Assembly (NCBI GenBank): GCA_016808115.1 | Contig: JAEQBH010009485.1 | Span: 1 to 64,000 of the forward strand | Direction: 5' to 3' | DNA from: Tetrastigma voinierianum | Taxonomy: Eukaryota > Streptophyta > Magnoliopsida > Vitales > Vitaceae | DNA: 64,000 nucleotides | Shown: in pieces, positions 24,698-35,500 of the stretch | How the letters are laid out: each line of letters starts with the position of its first letter | How positions within the stretch are numbered: the first letter of the stretch is position 1 | Notes under the pieces: model-generated | What the model saw: the letters and a program-made list of their open reading frames with translations, nothing else | What the model was told of the DNA's origin: nothing | The model's database searches: none | Translations under genes and position numbers: made by a program

Positions 24698-25475
24698 ATG
24701 GACGCCTCGCTGTTACCTTGTTGGCCACCTCAACAGTGCGAACTTCGAGTGGAAGTAAGTGCCACACTCTGGGGCGCCCCGCCACCACCCTGATCCCCGC
24801 CATCTTCTATCTCACCCCTCACTTTCCTCTCCCGCCCTGGCCCTAAATCCCCACCTCAACCCCGTCCTCCTCCGCTCCATCTCCGCCGCCCACAACCTTC
24901 TTCTCCTCCCTCCTTCCCTCGCGGCCTGTTTGACGTCTCCTCTCCGGGGCCGCCTCCCAAGCCCTGATAGCCGTTGATCTTCTGCTTCCCGCCCAACACC
25001 CCTCCGCCCACCTTTCTGGCCTACGTCTTCACCTCTCGGAAGACAATTCGAATTCATAGACACTTTCCTGATCATACTGGAGTGGGAGCATCAAACGGTT
25101 CTCCTTCCTCCACGTGTACCACCAATTCCGTCGTCCTCATCATGTGCCACATGGCCCGACTTCCCAGTCTCTGATGCCGGTGGCGCTCGTTACCAATGCG
25201 AGCGTGCACGTGCCACGTACGCCTACTACTTATCCTTAACACTGGGGTGGCGTCCACGGTGGAAGGCTGGTATTTGACGTTCAGATTGTGCAGTTCGTGT
25301 TCAGTTTTGTGTTTCGGGTTTGATGCTGTACTACCATTTCACCGGGAATAGGGTGCTCCGATCTGGGGTTGCGCTTTAATGCCGTTTTCAACGCTCTTTG
25401 GGTCTGTTTTTGACTTTCATTTCCAGGAGCGCTCATGCCCGGCGGAGGAAGGAGGAGAAGGATAAACGGTCTTGA
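24698..25475 (+). pseudogene. ELO/GNS1-SUR4 family fatty-acid elongase, intronless, frame-broken
   Basis: Coding sequence of the plant ELO family (the HOS3-1-like group of integral ER proteins linked to very-long-chain fatty-acid elongation), recognised across three frames. MDASL at 24698 is the likely start. An NFEWK-like motif lies near 24750, ISAAHNLLLL near 24885, LSFLHVYH near 25100, then PVALVTNASVHV near 25175, LGWRPRWK near 25245, DVQIVQFVFSF near 25280 and FNAVFNA near 25380. The lysine/arginine-rich tail RRRKEEKDKR ends in TGA at 25473-25475. The histidine box reads HVYHQ at 25111-25125 rather than HVYHH. Length (about 259 codons) is short of the family's roughly 300. It is GC-rich compared with its neighbours. 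At least six indels break the frame, so it is a pseudogene or a badly polished gene. Confidence 0.8.
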
Positions 25476-27210
25476 TTTTGTTTGTTTTTGTTTTTTGTCT
25501 GAGTATCAGACGGTAGTGATTCGTCTCCTCAGGAGACGATCAATCAAAGTGTAATTCATCTTGTATCCCTTTGCAAGTAAATTACAAATAAGCTGTTTTT
25601 ATTCATTTTAATTTACAAACAAGTAAAGAATCAAATTCTTAAAACAAAAAGAAAAAAATCAGGGATTTAGTTGAAAAAATTACCTTGAGGGATAGTTGAA
25701 TTTGATTTAAGGTCTTCGGTTTACCCCCTGCCTCTGGCCCAGACAATAGACATTCATAATTATCTAAAAATAAAAATTATAAATGTAATTTTGAATTTAA
25801 TTTAATTTGTTTTGTTAGGTAGGTAGGTAAATATGGACGAATCCATAAACAATTCAAACATACTTTCTAATTTTGGGCATACATATAACATATCCATGAG
25901 CGTAGAAGCGTATGAGTACCTATTTATATTGTCAATTTCATAATAAATAAATAAAAAATATAATTTCTAAAGGAAAAGTTAAAATCATACAAATATGTTT
26001 AAGATACTTATCGAAAAGATATCGAAATTCATTTTTTAAATGTCTATTAAAAAGATATCATTAATCACATTATATCACGTGTATAACTAAATTTAATTTA
26101 TTTGGACCATATGAAATTATATTATTTTGTATCTCAGTTTTGTTTTGCGAATGGGATTCTCAGGTTGATAGATAAATCTTAATAACTATACATAATACAA
26201 TTCATAAATATTAGAAAAATTGATAAGCTATAGATATTCATAAAAATTAAAAAAATTGATAAACTTTGGACTAAATTGAAAAAGACTACCTATTTACCAA
26301 AGCAGGTAATTCTACATATCAAGATCAGATCTTGACTTTCATTAGGAGAAAAAGAATTCCAGTAAATATAAGACTCCATAATTTTGAACAAAAAATAAAA
26401 ACCAAATGGTTATGGTTACCATAATAGCCACATTTGGGAGCAAGTGAAACAACTTAGCTCTTAGAGGTTACTTTTTTTTATTTTTTTATTTTTTATTTAA
26501 TAATCCTATGACTTTGTTTGAAACCGAAAAGAAAATAAAGAGTGAAATAGAAAGAAAAAGTGGGAAAAAAAATAAAGGAAAATAAAAAATAAATTTAAAC
26601 TTAATAAATTAATTTATATGTTTATTCAAACTTATTTTATTTTTATTTTTCTATCTATTAAATAAGAACTAAAAAATTTTAAAAATATATAAAATTTTAA
26701 GGAATTTTAATCATATTTGGATTTTCTATATTTTTCGTAAAACCAAACATTAGAAAATCTGTTTTCTCATATTATTATTTTTTCTTCTTTTGAGTTTCCT
26801 AATACTTTTTGGGTTCCAAACGAACCCTAAAAAGACTTGAACTGGTAACCATAGAGGAGCAAACCCAAATGCGGATCAAATCTAGTAATTGGATCTAACT
26901 TATTTTTTAAAGTAACCAAATTAACTGTCTAGAAAAAAAGCTAGCCCTTATCAGGGGGGTTCCAGGCTTCCCAGCTATGGTAAGCTAAAAAGGCAGAATC
27001 AGGGGCAACTGATGTTTATGTTGGTAAATGGTAACAGATGAGGAGGCTAAGGAACTGAAAAGCTCTCTGCTTCTAATAAACTATTAAGGCCCCTCCCTCC
27101 CTATGTATGGGAATCATTTGCAAATGCAAGTAAGGAAGCTTAAAAAGCCTTTTGCCAGCACTGCTTCTGGATTCACTCACTCTTACACGTATTCTTCTCT
27201 ACTCTCCTCA
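25476..27210. other. AT-rich intergenic DNA
   Basis: No gene, repeat with visible ends or retroelement was recognised. The region includes A/T-rich low-complexity DNA at 26460-26760. The last 200 bases should be the promoter of the thaumatin-like gene. Confidence 0.4.
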
Positions 27211-27218
27211 TATATATA
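27211..27218 (+). promoter_or_regulatory. Candidate TATA box of the thaumatin-like gene
   Basis: TATATATA, 50 bases upstream of the ATG at 27261. Transcription would start near 27245 and give a very short 5' UTR. Position-based inference only. Confidence 0.4.
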
Positions 27219-27260
27219 CATATTACATGCACAAAAGGATACTATTCTTCACACTGAGAG

Positions 27261-28091
27261 ATGGCTTATCATTTTGATCTCATCACTCCTCTTTTCCTCA
27301 TTGTCATTTTCATTTCATTAGGTAATCATTCTCTCTTCCTCTTTAGATGTTCTACCTTTATCTGGTTTCCATGGTTTTCAAGTTGCTTTGCTAACAGTCA
27401 TATCTCATGCTTTGTATGTATAGGAGGAAAATTGGGTGAGAGTGAAACTACCTTCACCATTGTGAATCACTGCAAAGAGACTATATGGCCTGGAATAACA
27501 TCTGGTCTCAACTTCAGTGGTGGTGGTGGTTTTGTTCTCAAATCCGGTCAATCGACAATTTTCACCACTGCTGATGTCTGGGGTGGCCGGATATGGGGCC
27601 GAACGGGTTGCAGCTTTGACAATAATGGCCATGGAGAATGTCAGACTGGTGCTTGTGGCACAGCCCTCAACTGCACAACCCCTGGAAATCCTCCTGCTTC
27701 CATTGCTGACTTCAACCTAGGTGATATTGATTACTATGATGTCAGCCTTGTCGACGGCTTCAACTCGTCATTACGATCACTCCCATGAATGGAACTGGAA
27801 AACTGCAGCGGGCCGCTGGTTGTGACACAGACTTGAGGCAAAATGCCCAGATGGCTAGGCCTCAGCAGATGGAAGGTCGTAGCTTGTAAAAGCGCGTGTC
27901 AAGCATTCAACACTGATCAATACTGCTGTAGAGGCGCGTATAAAGATCCTATATCATGTGTAGCTACGAACTATTCCAGGAGTTTCAAAGAGGCCTGCCC
28001 TGTCGCTTATAGCTATGCATATGATGATCCTACGAGTGTTCTCACCTGCAATGCCCCAGAATACATTATAGCTTTCTGCACATCAAGGTAA
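27261..28091 (+). pseudogene. Thaumatin-like protein (PR-5 family), two exons, frame broken in exon 2
   Basis: Exon 1 (27261-27321) encodes a signal peptide (MAYHFDLITPLFLIVIFISL). An intron (GT at 27322, AG at 27422-27423) leads to exon 2 (27424-28091). The mature part shows TFTIVNHCKETIWPGI, GGRIWGRTGCSFDNNGHGEC, YYDVSLVDGFN, GCDTDLRQN, AYSYAYDDPTS and the C-terminus IIAFCTSR, then TAA. Such proteins are secreted and often bind fungal beta-glucans. The signature reads TGAC where TGDC is usual, and the acidic-cleft glutamate position reads ADF instead of AEF; the arginine and both aspartates of YDVSLVDGF remain. Three or four indels at 27766-27890 shift the frame and create stops, while both sides are clean. 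The gene is either recently dead or miscalled there. Confidence 0.88.
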
Positions 28092-28923
28092 CAACACATT
28101 AAGAATGAAAATTTTCATGGTCAATTACAGAATTTTACATGCAATACAACTTCACAAACTTAAGATGAAAACGAGGACAATTCAAACAAAACCTTTCACA
28201 ATGTTGCTTAATTTCCAGGGCTTTACTTGCTACTAATCCATGGTGTTGAATCCAGGAACCAAACGGTGTGCTCATATCATGATAAGAAACTGAACTGCAA
28301 TGAATCAAAGGGCTCAAAAGTGCCCTCTCATACATGGTGGTGGCTCCTGATACTGGCGTTGTCCTCAATGATTAATTTAGGGCTTCCGATTGGATAAAAT
28401 CTGGTACTGTATCAATAAGTTTTTGGATCAAGCAACTGTTGTTGTTGGGATTATATATCTATTTACATACTGTATTCTTTTGTTTGTTGTTCCAATTCTC
28501 TTCCAAAGTGTTTACCATAAAATTTGTACAAAGATGCTCTACAGATATTCCCTCTCTTCAAAGTTTTCTAATGTAGTTCAGGTGTGTCTCTTTAATACAC
28601 AACCATCTGCAATTAATTTGATGATGTATCAAGCCAAACCTAAATTAAGTTCTTCTATTTTATTGGAATAGAATCCAAAGCAATCCAATCGGAAAATGCA
28701 AAGTAATCTTTGTGAGAGTATATATAATGCAAGCATAGAGATTTTTATTTTTTAATTTTTTTCATAACCGTGGGTATCTGGGCAGCTTGAAGCATAGAGA
28801 AAATTTTAGAATCAGAAAAGATGCATCATACACAAAATAAGGAAATGTATGCATGATCCAAGAATGGAATCAAAGCAGCAAACTAAAAATGAAGATGGAA
28901 AGAGACATTTCAATAGGTTTTAC
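28092..28923. other. 3' flank of the thaumatin-like gene
   Basis: No further coding sequence was recognised. The frames at 28135-28368 (minus) and 28390-28671 (plus) lack family motifs. AT-rich. Confidence 0.4.
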
Positions 28924-29098
28924 CTGGATTTGGTGGTTACATAATGTCCTGCTTTCAGAAAAGACCCCAGCACCATTTTCTCAGCTGAACTCCCGAGCGA
29001 TTCAAGCATCTTGCGATAATAAAAATCTGCAGTATTAAACTGGTCTCCAGCGCTTTTACCTCTCCCATAAAATGCATGCACTTGATGTGATTTTTGGA
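28924..29098 (-). CDS. Single internal exon of an unidentified gene
   Basis: A 175-nt minus-strand segment with an acceptor (CTTGTAG) before 29098 and a donor (CCAG|GTAAAA) after 28924, open throughout with phases of a true internal exon. It encodes HQVHAFYGRGKSAGDQFN, then TADFYYRKMLESLGSSAEKM and a basic end HYVTTKSR. The composition is clearly protein-like and hydrophilic. I do not recognise the family. It lies 270 bases beyond the DUF639 stop, so it may be an extra 3' exon, the relic of another gene or a captured exon. No partner exon was found. Confidence 0.45.
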
Positions 29099-29369
29099 CT
29101 ACAAGATTCAGAAACATAAAGTTACCAATAAAAATTTCAATTATTTTAGCTTACAAAATAATAAAGAAATAAATTTATATACTGTTAAAAAGATCAGCAG
29201 GAAAGTTCGGTAAATTTTTATTTTTCTGTAATCAGAAGTGCTGGCTATTTTTTACACAATCCAATCTCTGAAAAATGTATATGCAACAAATTATCTAGGT
29301 TTAATAATGGTTTTGAGTTCTTCCTTGACTTTGTCATTAATTTCTTTCCTTTGATCGACTGACCAAGAG

Positions 29370-29576
29370 TCACTTAATACGCAAGACAGCAACTGGGGCC
29401 AGCACAAAGTGTCCCAACGCTCCTCTAAAAATCTGATGAACCTCGCCAGCCATTTCTCTACGAAAGTCAGTTCGCGAAAAAGATCAAGGATAACAAAACC
29501 AAGAACATACTTAAAGGTGGACGAAGGAATTGGCTTGCAGAACCTAATAGCACCAAGGCAACCTCTCTGTTGTCAC
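29370..29576 (-). CDS. DUF639 exon 11 (last)
   Basis: Begins after TTCAG with VTTE and shows FLEERWDTL and APVAVLRIK, then TGA at 29370-29372. Three or more single-base indels break the frame between 29400 and 29560. The DUF639 C-terminus usually ends near such an APVxVLP motif. Confidence 0.75.
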
Positions 29577-32500
29577 CTGAAGATTTCAAATCAATCTAAC
29601 TGGGTCAACGTCTTGAGCTAAAAGAATTAGAAAAATGTAGCTAACCTCTGAACTTCAAAGCACAAAATTGTTAAAATACTTGGTATTAGGTTCCTAAATT
29701 GTCAGATATTTTCTCCAATTCTGTAGGCATGGTTGAGAAAGGTTCCAAATACTTTTCTTTTCTGGCAGCAAATAACATACCCTGGTAGTATGCCTAGAGA
29801 ATATCACTTGCCCTAAAACTTTTAAGACACTCAATCAACAGACCACTGACCACAAGACCAGCAGTCCGGAACAGAATTGAAGAACTATTTATCTATTTCA
29901 TTCAGCCGCTTTTCATGAAAATAAATTTTACAAAAATGAATAAATAAATAACCCTTACATTTAGACATCATAATTTTCATATGGTTTGAAGATGCTTAGT
30001 ACAAACAATTTATTTACCATAGCTATATAATTGCAAATATTTTTCTCCTAAAATGATGTTTGAACAAATAAGATAAATTTGAAAAAACATATCTGGCCAA
30101 TTGTCAACCACCTAGAGACTAAATGCACCCACATAATAATAAAAGAAATTACATTTGACAGGTTCTAGAATTTTCATAAGAACAAAAACAAACTATTTTT
30201 ATTGGTTGCATACTTCAATTAAATCCTGTACAGAGTCATGACAACATACCTGGGGCTGACCTGAAAGAATAATTGTACGTATTTTTAGAAGTGTAACATT
30301 CAGATTCTGTAGATAGTTTTCAACATCATGCATGGCCTCTTTTACAGCTATGATCTTTTGAATTGTATTTGAAGGAGGTTGATCACGTATGGTAACTTTT
30401 CCAAAAGATCTTCCCAGACGACCTTGCTCCTTAAGCCCCTTCAGTAACAACATGCCAAATCCCACGATCATCAATGTCGTGGGGAATACATATGGCAGCA
30501 AGTTTCTGAAAAAACGATCAGCACATTTCAGCTTACTAGTGTGTAGAAAAATTGAAGCATTTCAAGTGCCTTCAAAAAGCTAATAAAGCAGAGTTCCTGC
30601 TAACCACTATAAATTTTATTGTCCATCCCTTTAAAGGGCACAACTTCAAGTAAAGAGTTAGTTATATAAAGACTTGTTCTAGATTGCATTATAGGGCACA
30701 ACTAGGAACATTTACAGAAGAATGAAAAACATGAAACTGGAATAAGAAATATCTATTACTTACCGGATTCTGAAGATGGGACCTATATTCAGAAATTGGA
30801 TTCGCCTCTCAACTACAGAAAAAGCTGATAATAACCAGCATTTACCTAAAGAAAACATGTTCTAAGCACAATATGTCTCTATGAAGGGCAATGTATGTTC
30901 CCAGTTAAGAAAAGGGAAGGCATCTACAGATTCTTAGATCGCATTAGAGTGCCCACATAAAAGGTTAAGTTTTTTAATAGAAGGACAAAGTTAAGTTTCA
31001 CTTTGTCAAAGTAGATAAATAACGTGTATTTTTAAAGAGAAATAAATCTCCCTTTTTGAATTGAGGTATGGATGATAAGAAGGTAGCTTAATCTTTAAAA
31101 GTTTACCAAAGGCGCAGAAAATTGGGCTCTAAGGCACAAACTTTAATTTGGCAATTCTGTAGATGATAAAGAGCTTAGTCGGGATATTATATAATTCAAT
31201 ATGGATTCAGACTAGAAATACTTTTCAAGAATCAAATCATGGGTCCAGCCAATGGTTAGAATTATTTTTTCAGTCGAAATGTTGTCATTTTCCAAGAGCC
31301 TTTTAATGTGGTCTGATAGTAAAATCAAGTTTCTGACATTTTCAAGCTGCATTCCAACTATGTGAATAGTTTGAAGAAGTTATTAGAGAAGTCCTATACA
31401 GCATTTGATCAGTCTTCTGGAAAAAATAAATCAATAAATCATTTTTTTATAAGTAAGAAAGAAAGTATGTATTAAGAGAAAGACACCAATAAAAGCAACC
31501 CAAAGCAAACAGGGAGTATACAAAGGGTGCCAACAACACAAAACAAAAAGAAACTACACAACGATAAACAATATCAAGGAGCCCCCAATCCAATCCACAA
31601 AATCTAATCAATCAATAAATGGATGATAAATTTCTAACAAACACTATTGTCCTTGTGTAATACAAACAACACTCGGGTGTAAAGCATAAAGGTCTCTAAG
31701 AGTGATTCCTTGAGTCATAAACATCTCTACTCCTGCATATCACTTCCCTGTGTTGCATCAATTTCGGTATCAGAGTGAAGTCAAGGTCATGACTGCATGA
31801 TCTAGAAGTAGTTCTAGAGGGAGGTTAATTGATGACCAGCACGGTGAAATGCTAATTCAGATGGTGAACCAGCTCCATAGCCTCCATATTAAACTAACCA
31901 ATGTTGACATGCAAACATCTTGACCCACTAAGGATTCATCACATCTTAAGCAGAGGGAAAGGTCTCAGGCTTAGAATAAGGAAAACTAGGAGGAGCAAGA
32001 AGCAATTCAAAAGCACCACAATACCCTATGATATAATTTCGAACATCCACTATTTCCTTTGTGTGATATAAACAGCAACTAGGTGTGAAGCCTAAAGGTT
32101 TCCAGAAGTGGTTCCTAGAGTTCTTTTAGTGATACTAGACATCTTTCCTCCTTGCATTTCACTTCCATCATGCATATTACTAGCAATACACATCATGGTC
32201 TTCCCTACGAGGTTAAGTTTTGGGGTAATAGCTAGATGAAGAAGATAGCAAAGCACTAAATCTTAGTAAATCTCTGGTTGTGCGACTGTTAATTAAACAC
32301 ACTAAACATTATTTAGTACATTCCCAACAACTTACAATTCTAGGAATTAAACTTGGTAGGCAGAACATGGAATAGAATGGAAAATCCATTCTATTTTAAT
32401 TCAATACAATTTGGATTACTAGAATTAGAAATAGGAAGAAATCATTATCATAAATCAAACTATTGTTGCTTCCCACATGGTATTCCAATTCACCTTCATT

Positions 32501-35500
32501 CTTATTCCTGCAAACCAAACTATCCTTGCATTAACTGATATTTAGCAAATAGCCAAAGTAAAGCGAAAAATAAGAAAGTAGACAAAACTAGTGATCTTTA
32601 TAATTTTTCAAAGCAACACAATAGTGACACTAAGGTTTTACAACGTATGTCAGGAACTGGCTTCACCTCTCAAAAAGATGTTTAGAAAGGGATTTAGTAA
32701 AATTGAAAGCTATTATCAAAGCAAATGTTCGAGCACCAAAAATATAAAATGATACTAAAAATAAAAAATAAAAACCTTTTAGGATGTGGTTTCATTAAAA
32801 GGAACTGCTGCAGTGTCATCAACAGGAAAACATCTAGCAGTCAAATATCGTAAACTAATCAATTGTCTTGGCAGTGGGCAGTTACTAAAATAAGCAATAG
32901 GTTTCTCACAGCGCCACCTAGGCATTATAGACTTGTATTTTCAGGCATTAAAAATGACTTTACGACAAAATTCTTCCAAACAACATTGTCATGATAATCA
33001 CCTGCCAATAAGTGTATATGCAAATGCAAGAAAGGAGATGGTCAAGTGTGGCTCCTCCCAGCGCCTAAGTTTTCAAAATTCTTGGCAGCGGCAATCCAAA
33101 GTATAGTTCCTGCACAAGTAAAAATCCGATATTGACTATTTATTTCATTATTGAAATGAACATTAGAGATACAACTTCAATCATTCTAGAGAAGAATCAA
33201 CTCATGTAGTTTCTTAGAAAGCAAATGTCACTCATCCCCCCTGAGGATTGAAATAAACACACCTACTACTAATAGTTTGAAAATTCATCAAATACCTTCA
33301 CTTTGCTTCTTATTTGTTTTTTTCACTCACCTTCCCTCAAAATAAGGGAGGTATTTGATGAAATTAAACTCATGGTGGCTAAGCATATTACCCCCCAAAG
33401 CTCAAAGGAGGATAAGCAGAATTTAACCTTTCTTAAAATTATGCTTAGTTGAAATATTTGAACCAGTGGTGCAGTTTATCAAAGATGTATCAAAGTGATG
33501 ACTAATATGTGATTCAATGGGAAGTTTTGCACTTGAAACACTTAATGAAAATACTAAACAACAAAAATAACAACAACAACAAAGAAAAAGAAATTAGGAT
33601 GAAAATAAAATAAATGAAATGATGGCCCAACCTTGAAAAGGTCAATGTTGCTGGAGTATCCCTTTAACATGTGCATCAATTGTGGCTTGTGTTTTCTCAA
33701 CCAGTTGGTATTTTGCTTACTGCTGCCCTTTCTACAAGAGTAGTGTCAGCCACAACAAGATTTTTACTTGCTTGACCCTTGTTTTACTGAAGCATTCTTC
33801 GAAGCTATAGAGAGACTAGAAATCCAAGATGCAGATCTCATCCACTTCCTCAAGTAGACACTCCCTTCTATATCAAACACATGGTTATTACTTTCAAACA
33901 CACCATCAGAAGGCCTTGATCCTCGGATCAGTAGATATCCCACCTCATTGAATTTTGTGACCTTTGTCCACCCCAATAATTAACAGCTAGAGTTTGCAAA
34001 ACAATGTCTCCATAAGTTGCATTTTGCAAATATGAGAGCTGAACAAGTTTAGTTGGATCATCCAACAACTTCCGGATAAATTGAAGGGCCTGAAGTCTAG
34101 CAATACTGTTCATTGCACTGGTGATAGCCCTTTCCTTCCCTTTGTGAGCACCATACACATGAAATACAGATTGATCACCATCCTCTGGTCCATACTCATT
34201 TACGAACTTGTATAAAGCAACAACTTCATTAATAAATGCATACCAGACATCTCGTCTCATTTCACCTCCTAAGTCCACAAATTCCAACGCCCATGTTTCG
34301 GACCACCGAATACGAATCTTAGTTCGAGATGTGAATTTGTAAATCTAAAAATTTAAGTCAAAAGATGCATTGAAGATGAAGACAGATAATCCTTAACCCA
34401 AAGCAAATAGCAAAGTCCGACCCATTACTTACTAGAAGCTTTATGTTAAATAGATAAAGAATGTGTTTCTTATTGATTGGATGAAGATAGAATGCTTTAC
34501 GTTATATAGACATATGATCCTCCATGGCTCTGATACCATGTGAAGAGACATAAGAAAAGAATGTTTTTCTTATTGATTGGATGAATAAAACTGATACAGG
34601 CCCTATGTATGTATACAGGAGAGAGTATAACTAAAATGGTAGCAAGAAATAATGTACAAGGAAAGAAAACTGTACAATGAAAATAATACAAACATGGAAG
34701 GGACTATGAGAGGAAGGTCCATTGGACATTTCTTCTACACTATTCAACAAATTCCTTAGTTGCGATTAGGCTATACGTGCAATTTGTTCAATTTTCCCCA
34801 CTGAATTTTATTTTCACTTTGATAGACTCTCCCAATGAAACTAACACCTAGAGCTTTCCCCCCACCCAATCCCTTCAACATATTTGTTGGCTCCACTGAA
34901 TTTGAACCTAGAGTTTGGAAACCTTAAAGATTTAATGAGGGACAAATAAATCATAGGATTGTTAAACACCTTCATGGTAATGGATAATACCTTCTTATAA
35001 GAAAGGAACCCTATTTTTGAAAAACCTGAAAATGGATAATAGCCTTGGGATAATAAATTCTGAATATAAGGTTTAGACATAAGTTTGCATAAATAAGCAT
35101 AAGTTTAAGCCCAACTCTAGGTTGATAGTTGAGCCAATACAAAATTTAGGAAGGCCCACATTCAAATTTGAGATCTTATCTTTCTTGTACTTTTGACTAA
35201 GATGATGCGATGAGCTTCTTTCTATTCAACTAGAGAAAAACAAGAAACACAGATAACGATGAAACACCACCAGGATTCTAAAGAATCGCTCAAAAAGTTT
35301 AATCTAGTAATAATCCAACAGATCTTTCTTAGACAGAAGGCTAATCCTTCAAAAATCAGTGAATTGGCAGAAAAACTAAGGCTACAATACAACTACGAAG
35401 TATGAACTGTTGGCATGCTCTTCGTTCCTGTATCCACTATTAACCATATACATTTCTTAATTATGGCATACCTGTTTGGAATGCTAGGAGAAACCTCTAA

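Noticed and set aside
24812..25075. Minus-strand 87-codon arginine/glycine-rich frame
   Set aside because: Antisense shadow of the GC-rich ELO gene, whose plus-strand similarity is clear.
28390..28671. 93-codon plus-strand hydrophobic frame as a small membrane protein
   Set aside because: Composition follows the local AT-richness; no conserved motif, and it is downstream of the thaumatin-like stop.
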